Positions 24,110-34,059 of a stretch of 64,000 nucleotides of DNA are shown in pieces. A program made the translations under genes and the position numbers. The stretch is from the NCBI GenBank assembly GCA_002404015.1, contig DHIW01000010.1, positions 1 through 64,000 of the forward strand, in the 5' to 3' direction. The DNA comes from Chloroflexi bacterium UBA4736. GTDB taxonomy: Bacteria; Chloroflexota; Dormibacteria; Dormibacterales; Dormibacteraceae. The stretch's first letter is position 1. Each line of letters opens with the position of its first letter. The notes below the pieces were generated by a model. It saw only the letters and a list, made by a program, of their open reading frames with translations. It did not search any database and was not told where the DNA came from.

Positions 24110-24961
24110 TGTTTCCTCCATGTAGTCGGGGTTCATCGCAACCACCGGCTCGGTCGAGAACGAGAGGATCGAGTAGCCGATCCCGACGCCCTGGTAGGCG
24201 CGCAGCACCTCGGCGACGCGCTCGGGGCCGCCCACCACCAGCTTCTGCCCTGGCTTGCCGTCGGGGACCACCGCCAGGCCGGCACTGAATGTGAACGCTT
24301 CCGGGTCGCGGCCGGCCGCGTCGAGCTCGCGACGCAGACCCTCGATGGGCTCGCGCAGCCACGCCGGATCCTCGCCGCCCCAGGCCAGGTTCCAGCCGTC
24401 GGCGATCCGCGCCGTCAGCCGCAGCATGCGCGGGCCCTTGGCGGCGATCCAGACCGGCGGCGGGGGCGCCGTGGCCAGCACCTCGGCACCGCTCAGGGTG
24501 ACGTACCGGCCGTCGCGGCTCACGCGCTCGCCCCGCAGCAGCCGGGTGGCGGCGTCCGCCTGCTCCTCGAAGCGGCTGACCAGGCCCGTGAAGGGAATCC
24601 CGAAGGCGGTGAACTCGGGCTCGTGCCAGCCCGCGCCGAGACCGAGGATGAAGCGGCCGCCCGACGCGTCGGCGAGCGCTGCCGACTCCCGAGCCAGCTG
24701 GCCGGGCGAGCGGAACGGGGTGCAAACGACCAGCGTGCCCAGCCTGACGCGCCGGGTGCGGGCGGCCACGTAGGCGAGCAGCACGAACGGGTCGTGGCCC
24801 GTGACCTTCCGGCCGCGCAGCTCCAGGATCGGATGGTCCATGACCCAGACCGAGTCGTAGCCCAGCGCCTCCGCCCGCTGGGCGGCCGTCGCCACCTCGT
24901 CAACGCTGAAGACCCGCCCTGTCTGGAGATCGCAGACCTGGAGGAAGACCCCTACCCGCAA
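24086..24961 (-). CDS. F420-dependent LLM-class oxidoreductase
   Basis: Luciferase-like TIM-barrel oxidoreductase, about 291 residues. LRVGVFLQV opens strand 1; AEALGYDSVWVMDHP, then RTRRVRLGTLVV, GRFILGLGAGWHEPEF and VWIAAKGPRMLRL follow in family order. This subfamily often uses coenzyme F420, consistent with an actinobacterial- or chloroflexal-type genome, but FMN cannot be excluded. I chose TTG 24961 at the first strand; an upstream ATG at 25024 would add 21 residues that match nothing. It is convergent with greA across a 142-bp repeat-bearing gap. Confidence 0.8.
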   Translation of the reverse strand: MRVGVFLQVCDLQTGRVFSVDEVATAAQRAEALGYDSVWVMDHPILELRGRKVTGHDPFVLLAYVAARTRRVRLGTLVVCTPFRSPGQLARESAALADASGGRFILGLGAGWHEPEFTAFGIPFTGLVSRFEEQADAATRLLRGERVSRDGRYVTLSGAEVLATAPPPPVWIAAKGPRMLRLTARIADGWNLAWGGEDPAWLREPIEGLRRELDAAGRDPEAFTFSAGLAVVPDGKPGQKLVVGGPERVAEVLRAYQGVGIGYSILSFSTEPVVAMNPDYMEETAPVLKLV

Positions 24962-25050
24962 GACGCTGACTATGGTGACGGAATGGTCACTGGCGGATCC
25001 TGGACGAGCCTCCGCCGGAAGCACTCGGAATGCGACTTATGCTTGGCTTG

Positions 25051-26808
<1,758 letters not shown>

Positions 26809-26810
26809 CC

Positions 26811-27170
26811 ATGGCCGGGCCCGTCGACCTCTCCGAGCTCCACCAGTCCCTGGATCGCCTGCGCCGCCAGCTCTGCCACTGCGGCCTGCGCGGGGAGTGC
26901 CTGGGCTGCAAGGGGGTCGAGATGCTCCGAGCGCAGGCCGAGGCGGTGACCGCCGCGGCCAGCCAGCCGATCCTGATGCAGGTCGCCCAGGAGGCGGCCA
27001 TGAAGGACATGTCGGCGCAGTTCGAAGGCATGGCGGAGCGGCTGCTCAACGACCCGGAGCTGCGGCGCGCCGCCGAGGAGATGCAGCAGCGGGTGATGTC
27101 GGACCCGGAAACCCGGGCCCTGCTCGAGGAGCTGATGAAGCGGCTGGGCGGGGCGCCGCCGGAGGCTTGA
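26811..27170 (+). CDS. small Cys-motif hypothetical protein
   Basis: 119 residues, no named family recognised. Near the N-terminus CHCGLRGECLGCKG holds five cysteines that could bind zinc or an iron-sulfur cluster. The rest is a long amphipathic helix region (EMLRAQAEAVTAAA, then AERLLNDPELRRAAEEM and ALLEELMKRL) suggesting a coiled coil. It starts two bases after the acyl-CoA ligase stop and is surely in the same transcript. It may be an accessory protein of that enzyme; function unknown. Confidence 0.6.
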   Translation: MAGPVDLSELHQSLDRLRRQLCHCGLRGECLGCKGVEMLRAQAEAVTAAASQPILMQVAQEAAMKDMSAQFEGMAERLLNDPELRRAAEEMQQRVMSDPETRALLEELMKRLGGAPPEA

Positions 27171-27179
27171 GCCCCGGAA

Positions 27180-27210
27180 CAAAAAAAGAGGGGAGCCATT
27201 CGACTCCCCC
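27180..27210 (-). terminator. intrinsic terminator for the secreted protein gene
   Basis: On the minus strand GGGGAG (27209-27204) pairs with CTCCCC (27195-27190) over an 8-nt loop, followed by TCTTTTTTTG. It is a textbook hairpin plus T-run lying between two convergent genes. It serves the gene ending at 27248; the A-run on the plus strand does not help the opposite direction. Confidence 0.8.
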
Positions 27211-27247
27211 CATCTGTGCCGGCGGAGGGCGGGTCCGCCTCGCCTGG

Positions 27248-27940
27248 TTAGCCGGTAGGCGGCGTCGGCTTGGGCTTCGCCGCCGGCCGCGGCGCGCGGT
27301 TCCACGACGGCAGTGCGCTGCTCTGGAGGCGCGAGAGCGCCGCGTCCTCCTGCGCCTGGGTGATCGTCTTGGCGATGACCGCCTTGTCGAGGTCGGCCTT
27401 GACAGTTGCGATGTACTTGGCCCGGAAGGCGGCCTCGTCCATGCCCTTGGAGGCCGCGACCTGCTGTAGGGTCTGGCCGCCCTGAAGAGCGGTCTTGAGC
27501 TCGGCCGGCGTAATGCCCAGCGCCTTTGCGACGTCCGCCTGGACCACGGCCTGGGTGCCCATGGCGGCCGCCTGGGCGTGCAGCCCGGCGAGCTGGCCGG
27601 AGCAGACCTGCTGACCGGTCAGCTTCTTCTTGAGCTGGTCGGCCTGGGCCTGGGTCAGGGTCCCGTTCTTGACCTGGTCGTCGATCGACTGCGAGGTGGC
27701 GTCGGAGAGCGCCTTTTTGACCTGGGCCGTTGACTTGCCGAGGTTCTTGGCGACTTTGCCCAGATAGGTGTCGCAGGCGGCGGTAGCCGCCTGGGCCCGG
27801 GCCGCCGCGCCCGGCTTCGGGGTGGCCTTGGGGGTCGCCGGGGGGGTCGCCGCGACGGCGGTGACGGCCACCACGGCGCCCGCCAGGAGCGTTGCGCCGA
27901 CGGCTGCGACGGTGATGCGGAGAAACCTGGAGAAACCCAT
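27248..27940 (-). CDS. secreted helical-repeat hypothetical protein
   Basis: 230 residues. MGFSRFLRITVAAVGATLL and the following Ala/Val stretch form a signal peptide or anchor, then a Pro/Thr/Lys linker. The mature part has two related helical units: LGKSTAQVKKALSDAT with GTLTQAQADQLKKKL, and LGITPAELKTALQGG with KTITQAQEDAALSRL. The C-terminus is Pro/Lys-rich. One cysteine in each unit region (CDTYL and VCSGQ) could form a disulfide. No enzyme motif is visible. The start is ATG 27940. It is divergent from the next gene and is followed by a strong terminator. Confidence 0.65.
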   Translation of the reverse strand: MGFSRFLRITVAAVGATLLAGAVVAVTAVAATPPATPKATPKPGAAARAQAATAACDTYLGKVAKNLGKSTAQVKKALSDATSQSIDDQVKNGTLTQAQADQLKKKLTGQQVCSGQLAGLHAQAAAMGTQAVVQADVAKALGITPAELKTALQGGQTLQQVAASKGMDEAAFRAKYIATVKADLDKAVIAKTITQAQEDAALSRLQSSALPSWNRAPRPAAKPKPTPPTG

Positions 27941-28021
27941 TCTCAGAGCGATACAGGGGAATCCTGAGAGAACGCCAAGCCAGCGGTAAAGCTTTTGTAA
28001 ATCCGTACACTGGCCTACCAA

Positions 28022-29719
28022 ATGGAAGCCCCGGCGCCGCCCGCGGTCACCGCCTCGGGGTGGACGGGCAGGCACGCGGTGGAGCTCTACGTGCGCACCT
28101 ACTCGACCATGCTGCAGAGCTCCGGCGAGATCAAGCTCGACTCCCTCGTGCACGCGCACCTGGGCATGGGCTCCGCCCTGCACCCGCTGGCCGCGGAACC
28201 CCAGGTCGACATGGGCGCCCTGATCTACTCCGTGCGCCGTCTCCCCCTCGCGATCGCCCGCAGCCGGCGCGTGTTCCTGGGCTCCTCGCCTCACGGCTTC
28301 AAGGCTGCTGTGGGGGCCGACATCGCCAGCTGGGAGCGCGTCAAAGCGCCCGCCCGGCGCCGGCCCTGGTACTACGACCGCGCCGACACCCTGGCGGTCC
28401 TGCTGGCCTCCCCCTCCGACATCGACGACCTGGTGCCAACCCTGGTCGCCTTCCAGATCGAGTGGAACAAGCTCCACGACGCGGTCAAGGAGCTGGACGG
28501 CTCATCCGAGGCGATGCGCCGCGCCGCCGGCGCCACGGAAGCCGACTGGGCCCGGCTGATCGACTCCTTCGGGCCAGAGTGGGAACGCACGCTGGCGGCG
28601 GTCTCGATGTCCGAGTGCCACATCACGCTGCGCTTGATCGGCGGCTCTCACATCGGGTATGCGCGCTCGGCCGGACGCTGGTGGATTCCCGTCCAGGCCG
28701 CCATCGACGAGCTGGGCCTCTCCGACGCGCCCTTCTACTTCGTGTCCTCCAACGTGCACAGCCTGGTCAACGTCCTGAGCGGAGTGGCCCGGCGCTTCGA
28801 GGCGAACATCGTGGATCACGTCAGCCGGGCGGACCCCGACCTGCAGTCAGAGCTGGAGAAGCTGGAGTCGGGGGAGACGATGGCCTCCCGCGACAACTGG
28901 CTGTACTTCGGCGCCAGGGTGCTCTTCGACGGCCACGAGGATTCCCTGAAGCTGCGCCGCATGCGCCAGGAGATGGAGGCCGAGGTCGGCATCAGGCACG
29001 TGGCGCCAAGGGACGCCGGGATCGACTCGGCAGCCCAGATCGTTCGGATCCGCGACCTCGACCCCGACGGCCTCGACCCCCGGATCGGGCGGGTGGACCC
29101 GCTGGCCCTGAAGGCCTCCCAGGCGGCGATCATCAACGTGGACTACCCGCTCGGGTTCGCCGCCTACCACCTGCTCCATCAGGTGGCGGAGGCCGTGCCC
29201 TGGATCTCCGGCGTCTACATCATGGGCAAGGCGGCGACGCTGAACGCTGACGTTGGCGACGTGATGATCCCGAACGTCGTCTACGACGAGCACTCCGGCA
29301 ACACGTACTGGCTGGACAACTGCTTCGCAGCGGCCGACGTGCAGCCCCACCTGGTTTTCGGGTCCGCCCTCGACAACCAGCGGGCGGTGACCGTCCGGGG
29401 CACCTTCCTGCAGAACCGCGAGTACCTGGAGTTCTACTACCAGGGTCGCTTCACCGTGGTCGAGATGGAGGCGGGGCCGTATCTCGACACCTGCTTCGAG
29501 GTGCGCCAGCCGGGACGCTACCCGATGAACGAGAACGTGAACATGAGCCGCCTCGGGTTCGACCTGGGTGTGATCCACTACGCGTCCGATACCCCCTACA
29601 CGCAGGCCCGGACGCTGGGCGCCCGCGGCCTCAGCTACCGGGGCATGGACTCCACTTACGCCTCCGCGGTCGCGGTCGCCCGGCGCATCCTGGGCCAGGA
29701 GCGGGCGCTCCTCGACTAG
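28022..29719 (+). CDS. two-part protein with nucleoside-phosphorylase-like C-terminus
   Basis: 565 residues. The first ~360 residues are helical and not recognised (LYVRTYSTMLQSSGEIKL, then WYYDRADTLAVLLASPSDI and SECHITLRLIGGSHIGYAR). The last ~200 resemble the PNP/UDP phosphorylase fold: YIMGKAATLNADVGDVMIPN corresponds to the GD-[IV]-P strand, VVEMEAGPYL to the MExx region, and HYASDTPYT to the late Ser/Asp segment. It may cleave or bind a nucleoside or a related N-glycoside. ATG 28022 follows TACACT (28006-28011) by 10 nt. It stands alone. Confidence 0.6.
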   Translation: MEAPAPPAVTASGWTGRHAVELYVRTYSTMLQSSGEIKLDSLVHAHLGMGSALHPLAAEPQVDMGALIYSVRRLPLAIARSRRVFLGSSPHGFKAAVGADIASWERVKAPARRRPWYYDRADTLAVLLASPSDIDDLVPTLVAFQIEWNKLHDAVKELDGSSEAMRRAAGATEADWARLIDSFGPEWERTLAAVSMSECHITLRLIGGSHIGYARSAGRWWIPVQAAIDELGLSDAPFYFVSSNVHSLVNVLSGVARRFEANIVDHVSRADPDLQSELEKLESGETMASRDNWLYFGARVLFDGHEDSLKLRRMRQEMEAEVGIRHVAPRDAGIDSAAQIVRIRDLDPDGLDPRIGRVDPLALKASQAAIINVDYPLGFAAYHLLHQVAEAVPWISGVYIMGKAATLNADVGDVMIPNVVYDEHSGNTYWLDNCFAAADVQPHLVFGSALDNQRAVTVRGTFLQNREYLEFYYQGRFTVVEMEAGPYLDTCFEVRQPGRYPMNENVNMSRLGFDLGVIHYASDTPYTQARTLGARGLSYRGMDSTYASAVAVARRILGQERALLD

Positions 29720-29726
29720 TCACGGC

Positions 29727-30656
29727 CTAGGAGGTTCGGACGGCGTGCGGGTGGTTGTGCTCGCCGAGGCCATGGCCGACGTCGGGGTCGCAGGGGTGGC
29801 AGCTCTCCAGCTGGATCGTCGTATGGCCGATCTCGAAGCGCTCGCAGACCAGCTGCTCGAGCTTCCGCATCAGGTGCTCGCCGTCGGCCAGGCTGCTCTC
29901 GCTGACCACCAGGTGCGCGCTCAGAGCCATCTGCTGGGGTGAGAGCGCCCACACGTGCAGGTCGTGCACGGACAGGACGTCGGCGTCCGCGGCGAGAAGC
30001 GACTCGACCTCCCCCATGTCGACTCCTCGCGGCGTGCCTTCCAGCAGGACGTTGACCGTCTCCCGCGCGATCCGCAGCGCGCCCCAGGCGATCAGGGCGG
30101 CGATCGCGAGCGAGATCAGGGGATCGGCGTAGAGCCACCCGGTGAGCAGGATGATCAACCCGGAAAGCACCACGCCGACCGAGGCCACGATGTCGCCGAC
30201 CACATGCAGCAGCGCCGCGCGCACATTGAGGTTCCCGCCCGACTGGCGCAGCCCGAGCCCGATGTAGGAGTTGACCGCGATCCCGACCAGCGCCGACACG
30301 ATCACGATCCCGCCCTGCACCGAGGTCGGCTGGACCAGCCGGTGAGCCGCCTCGAAGGCGATCCAGACCACGATCAGGATCAGGGTGGTGGCGTTGGCGA
30401 GGGCGGCCAGGATCCCCACGCGCTGGTAGCCGTACGTGCGCCGGCTGTCCGCCGGCCGCCTTGCCTGGCGGACCGCGAACCAGGCCAGGCCGAGGGCGAA
30501 GACGTCGGTCAGCACGTGGCCGGCGTCGGAGAGGAGCGCCAGGGAGTGCGACAGCCAGGCGCCCACCACCTCGACTGCCAGCACCAGGCAGGTGAGAACC
30601 AGCGCGCGGCCCAGCTGGCCCTCGGCGGGAGAGTTGTGATGGTCGATGGCGGTCAT
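29727..30656 (-). CDS. zinc-type cation diffusion facilitator (CzcD/ZitB-like)
   Basis: 309 residues with six membrane helices and a C-terminal cytoplasmic domain. The transport site is H47/D51 (SDAGHVLTD) and H151/D155 (HVVGD), the HD-HD set of zinc-selective CDFs. The C-terminus is His-rich (HGLGEHNHPHAV). It exports Zn2+ or similar ions in exchange for protons. ATG 30656 overlaps the TGA of ppx (ATGA). The product order ppx then CDF makes sense if phosphate/polyphosphate and metal homeostasis are linked, but this is only suggestive. Confidence 0.88.
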   Translation of the reverse strand: MTAIDHHNSPAEGQLGRALVLTCLVLAVEVVGAWLSHSLALLSDAGHVLTDVFALGLAWFAVRQARRPADSRRTYGYQRVGILAALANATTLILIVVWIAFEAAHRLVQPTSVQGGIVIVSALVGIAVNSYIGLGLRQSGGNLNVRAALLHVVGDIVASVGVVLSGLIILLTGWLYADPLISLAIAALIAWGALRIARETVNVLLEGTPRGVDMGEVESLLAADADVLSVHDLHVWALSPQQMALSAHLVVSESSLADGEHLMRKLEQLVCERFEIGHTTIQLESCHPCDPDVGHGLGEHNHPHAVRTS

Positions 30657-31555
30657 GGTACGTGCCACCAATCGTCGCCCTGCTCGAGGTACGCGAGAAG
30701 CATGCCGTGGCGGAGCCCCTCGTGGCTCACATGCAGCGCCTGCAGGCCGTAGTAGTCGAGCAGCAGAAGCAGGATCTCGACGCCTCCGCGCAGCGCCCGA
30801 ACGCGGCCCTCGCCCAACCCTGAGCGCCTGGCGATGGCGGCCGCGGGTTCGTCGTCCAGCCGGCGCTGCACCTCGAGCAGGGCGTCCGCGGTCAGCACCG
30901 AGGGCGGCGAGTCGGTGGAGAGCAGCGTGGGCAGGTTGGTGGCCGTCCCGCCCGTCGCGACGAGCTTCTCGGGCGCGCAGTCGGGCGCCTTCCGCAGAGC
31001 CTGGACGGCCGTCTCGCGCAGAGACGCGCGCTCCGCGGCCGCCGGCGGGTCGGAGAGGAACCGGGCCGCCAGCGCGCCCGAGCCGAGGTCCAGAGAGACC
31101 CAGCTGCCCATCTGCCGGTTGTAGGCGGCCACCAGCTCGGTGCTGCCACCACCCAGGTCGCACATGAGCCAGTCGTGGCGGGCGGCGTGCCGGCTGGCGA
31201 CCCCCAGGAAGCTGAGCTGGGCCTCGCGCTCCCCCGAGATCAAGCGTACCGACACACCGGCCTCGGCCGAGGCCCGCTCCAGCAGCGCGGCGCCGTCGGC
31301 CGCCTTGCGCACGGCGGCGGTGGCGCCCGCGACCAGTTTCTCGTAGCCGTGGGCGGCCGCCTTCGTTAGCACCGAGTGGAGAGCGGCCAGCGCTTCGGCG
31401 GCTTTGGCCTCGCCGATCTCGCCGGTGCGGGCGACCGCGGCCCCGAGCTCGGGCATCTCCACGTAGTGGGCGACGTCGCGCAGCCCTTCCGGCGCGGCGT
31501 CGGCGACCAGGACGTGGACCGTGTTGCTGCCGATGTCCACCGCGGCGAGGCGCAT
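30653..31555 (-). CDS. Ppx/GppA-family exopolyphosphatase
   Basis: 300 residues. The actin-fold phosphate loops are DIGSNTVH at the N-terminus and LGGGSTEL in the middle, with ATGGTATNL further on, as in Ppx/GppA enzymes that hydrolyse polyphosphate or pppGpp. There is no HD extension, so it is the short form seen in Actinomycetota. ATG 31555 follows TAGGCT (31570-31565 on the minus strand) by 9 nt. That hexamer overlaps the fumC -10 on the other strand. Confidence 0.86.
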   Translation of the reverse strand: MRLAAVDIGSNTVHVLVADAAPEGLRDVAHYVEMPELGAAVARTGEIGEAKAAEALAALHSVLTKAAAHGYEKLVAGATAAVRKAADGAALLERASAEAGVSVRLISGEREAQLSFLGVASRHAARHDWLMCDLGGGSTELVAAYNRQMGSWVSLDLGSGALAARFLSDPPAAAERASLRETAVQALRKAPDCAPEKLVATGGTATNLPTLLSTDSPPSVLTADALLEVQRRLDDEPAAAIARRSGLGEGRVRALRGGVEILLLLLDYYGLQALHVSHEGLRHGMLLAYLEQGDDWWHVP

Positions 31556-31582
31556 CTGGCTGGCAGCCTACACTTGAAGCCG

Positions 31583-32989
31583 ATGGCCGGGACCCGGATT
31601 GAGCGCGACTCGATGGGCGAGGTCGAGGTTCCTGAGGAGGCTTATTACGGGGCCTCCACCCAGCGCGCCGTCCTCAACTTTCCGATCTCCGGCCAGCGTT
31701 TCCCACGCCGCTTCATCCGCGCCCAGGCCCTGATCAAGAAGGCGGCCGCGGAGGCCAACCTGGAGCTCGGGCTGCTCGATCCCAAGAAGGCCGCCGCCAT
31801 CGCCGAAGCCGCCCAGGAGGTGGCCGACGGACGGTTCGACGAACAGTTCCCGATCGACGTCTACCAGACCGGCTCGGGCACCTCCACCAACACGAACTTC
31901 AACGAGGTCATAGCCACCCGGGCCAGCGAGCTCCTGGGCGGCGGCAGGGGCGACCGGCTGGTGCACCCCAACGACGACGTCAACAAGTGCCAGTCCTCCA
32001 ACGACACCATCCCCACCGCCATGCAGCTCTCGGCGGCCATGGCGATCGAGGAAGACCTGCTGCCTGGGCTGGAGCGGCTGCGGGTGGCGCTGGCCGCCAA
32101 AGCGGCTGAGTTCATGCCGACCGTGAAGACCGGGCGCACGCACCTCCAGGACGCCACCCCCATCCGCCTCGGTCAGGAGTTCCAGGGCTACACGGGCCAG
32201 ATGGAGGAGTCGATCCGGCGAGCTCGGCAGGCGCAGTCCGAGCTGCTCAGCGTGCCCCTCGGCGGGACCGCCGTCGGGACCGGTATCAACGCGCACCCCG
32301 AGCACGCGCGACGCGCCTGCGCGATCCTCACCCGCGCCACCGGCCTGGAGGTCCGAGAAACGTCCAACCACTTTCACGCCCAGGCCGCCCTGGACTCCGT
32401 CATCGCCAGCCACGGGGGCCTCCGCACGATCGCCCTCAGCCTGTGGAAGATCGCCTCCGACATCCGTCTGATGGGCACCGGGCCGCGCGCCGGTATCGGC
32501 GAGCTGGAGCTCCCCGAGACCCAACCGGGCTCCAGCATCATGCCGGGCAAGGTGAACCCTGTGATCGTCGAGTCGCTGACGATGGTCGTGGCGCGGGTGG
32601 TTGGCAACGACAGCACGATCGGGTTCTCTCAGACCGGCAGCTTTCTGGAGCTGAACGTGATGATGCCGGTGGCCGCCGTCGCGCTGCTGGAGTCGATCAC
32701 GCTCCTGGCCCGCTCGGCCGACAACTTCGCGACGCGCTGCGTGGAGGGTCTGAAGGCCACCTCGCGCGGACCCGAGCTGGTCGAGAAGGGCCTCATGCTG
32801 GCGACGGCCCTGGCGCCGGTGATCGGCTACGACGAGGCGGCCAAGATCGCCAAGCAGGCGCTCAAGAGCGGGCGCACCATCCGCGAGCTGGCTCGCGAGA
32901 AAGGGCTCGCCGAGGCCGACCTGGACAAGCTGCTCGACCCCGCCAAGATGACGGAGCCGGGCCTCGGCGGCGGAACGGCCGGGGGTTAG
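31583..32989 (+). CDS. fumC: class II fumarate hydratase
   Basis: 468 residues, normal for FumC. TGSGTSTNTN, then SSNDTIPTA, KTGRTHLQDATP and the family signature GSSIMPGKVNP are all present and in order. It interconverts fumarate and malate in the TCA cycle. ATG 31583 lies 8 nt after TACACT (31569-31574), so the mRNA is probably leaderless. The upstream frame is only the shadow of ppx. It is convergent with a GNAT gene 7 bp downstream. Confidence 0.94.
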   Translation: MAGTRIERDSMGEVEVPEEAYYGASTQRAVLNFPISGQRFPRRFIRAQALIKKAAAEANLELGLLDPKKAAAIAEAAQEVADGRFDEQFPIDVYQTGSGTSTNTNFNEVIATRASELLGGGRGDRLVHPNDDVNKCQSSNDTIPTAMQLSAAMAIEEDLLPGLERLRVALAAKAAEFMPTVKTGRTHLQDATPIRLGQEFQGYTGQMEESIRRARQAQSELLSVPLGGTAVGTGINAHPEHARRACAILTRATGLEVRETSNHFHAQAALDSVIASHGGLRTIALSLWKIASDIRLMGTGPRAGIGELELPETQPGSSIMPGKVNPVIVESLTMVVARVVGNDSTIGFSQTGSFLELNVMMPVAAVALLESITLLARSADNFATRCVEGLKATSRGPELVEKGLMLATALAPVIGYDEAAKIAKQALKSGRTIRELAREKGLAEADLDKLLDPAKMTEPGLGGGTAGG

Positions 32990-32996
32990 CGCCCGC

Positions 32997-33482
32997 TCAG
33001 AGAGCGAGTTCCATGAGGATCACCTTCTCGCCCCAGTAAGGTGCCCGGTTGCCGCCCGACTCGTGGAAGCCCAGGCCCTGGAAGAGCGCCAGCGCATCGT
33101 CCAGCTTGGGGCTGAGATAGACCCAGACCCGCGTCACACCCGCCCGGCGGGCCCTGGACACGGCGTGCTCCGCCAGGACCTGGCCGAAACCCTTGCGGGC
33201 GTGGCCGGGGTCGACGGCCAGCCGGTCGACCAGGCACGTGCTGGCTGGAAAGCTGCAGCGCACGGCGCCCACCAGGGCGCCGTCATGGGTCGCCCGGTAG
33301 ACCTCGAAACCGCCCCGGAACCAGGCCTCCACCTCCTCGGAGGCGGGCGCCTGGTCGGCGAGCAGGCGGGGGTCGAGGCGGTCGGCGTACTGGCCCCAGG
33401 CGCGCCCGTACAGCTCGGCCAGCGCTGCGGCATCCGCCGCCGTCGCCAGCGAAACCTTGGGAACCGGCCGGAAGAACCGCAT
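32997..33482 (-). CDS. GNAT-family N-acetyltransferase
   Basis: About 161 residues. The acetyl-CoA loop region is VDRLAVDPGHARKGFGQVL (motif A, with RKGFG for Q/RxxGxG/A), followed by helix LAEHAVSRARRAG and YLSPKLDDALALFQGLGF (motif B). The substrate is unknown. I prefer ATG 33482, 8 nt after minus-strand TACTCT; an alternative ATG at 33506 would overlap the divergent TPR gene's start. Confidence 0.78.
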   Translation of the reverse strand: MRFFRPVPKVSLATAADAAALAELYGRAWGQYADRLDPRLLADQAPASEEVEAWFRGGFEVYRATHDGALVGAVRCSFPASTCLVDRLAVDPGHARKGFGQVLAEHAVSRARRAGVTRVWVYLSPKLDDALALFQGLGFHESGGNRAPYWGEKVILMELAL

Positions 33483-33504
33483 GGGAGGGTAGAGTAGCGC
33501 CGCC

Positions 33505-33990
33505 ATGGATCTGCTTCGGGAGGCGCGCTCGCTCTACGCGGGCGGCCGGATGCACGATGCTCTCGAGGCCGCCCAGGCCGCGGCCGACCGCCACCCCAAG
33601 GATGCAGAAGCCTGGTGGCTGCTGGCCCTGGTCAGCCGGCACACCGGCATGCCGGGCGCCAGCGACGACGCCTTCCGGAGGGCGGCGGCGCTGGCCAAGC
33701 AGCGGGCCGTCCCGGTGCGCGTCGCCAAGGGGCGATTCGAGGCCCTGCTGGCCGAGGCCAGGAACGGGCTTTCCCCGGACGCCCGGCGGCGCCTGGCCGG
33801 CGCCGCCCTCCGTGTCCAGGCGCTGCCGCTGGCGGAACAGGTGAAGGGCGGCGTAGACCCGGACGCTCTATGCCATCGGGTCCGCACGCCCGACGACGTG
33901 CTGACGCTCTTCCAGGTCAACCTGGAGAACCTGGCCGGTTCGGAGACCGCCCTCCTGGCGCTCATCACCCGAACCTTGAGCCGGGCCTGA
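33505..33990 (+). CDS. TPR-like hypothetical protein
   Basis: 161 residues of alternating helices. MHDALEAAQAAADRHPKDAE and AWWLLALVSRHTGMPGASDD fit the TPR helix A/B pattern with the usual small and aromatic positions; later helices are less canonical. It is probably a protein-protein interaction module. ATG 33505 lies 9 nt after TAGAGT (33490-33495). It is followed by a 20-codon ORF and an enoyl-CoA hydratase gene, likely one transcript. Confidence 0.6.
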   Translation: MDLLREARSLYAGGRMHDALEAAQAAADRHPKDAEAWWLLALVSRHTGMPGASDDAFRRAAALAKQRAVPVRVAKGRFEALLAEARNGLSPDARRRLAGAALRVQALPLAEQVKGGVDPDALCHRVRTPDDVLTLFQVNLENLAGSETALLALITRTLSRA

Positions 33991-34052
33991 TGGACGGACT
34001 GTCGGCGCTGCTCGGCGGGTTCGGCGGCGCCGCGCTAACGCAGCGCTCCTGA
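33990..34052 (+). CDS. 20-residue leader-like peptide ORF
   Basis: MDGLSALLGGFGGAALTQRS starts in a TGATG overlap with the TPR gene's stop and ends 7 bp before the enoyl-CoA hydratase start. Its stop codon runs straight into GAGGAAGG, the ribosome-binding site of that gene. It may be a coupled micro-protein, a leader peptide that opens the ribosome site, or chance. Confidence 0.3.
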   Translation: MDGLSALLGGFGGAALTQRS

Positions 34053-34059
34053 GGAAGGG

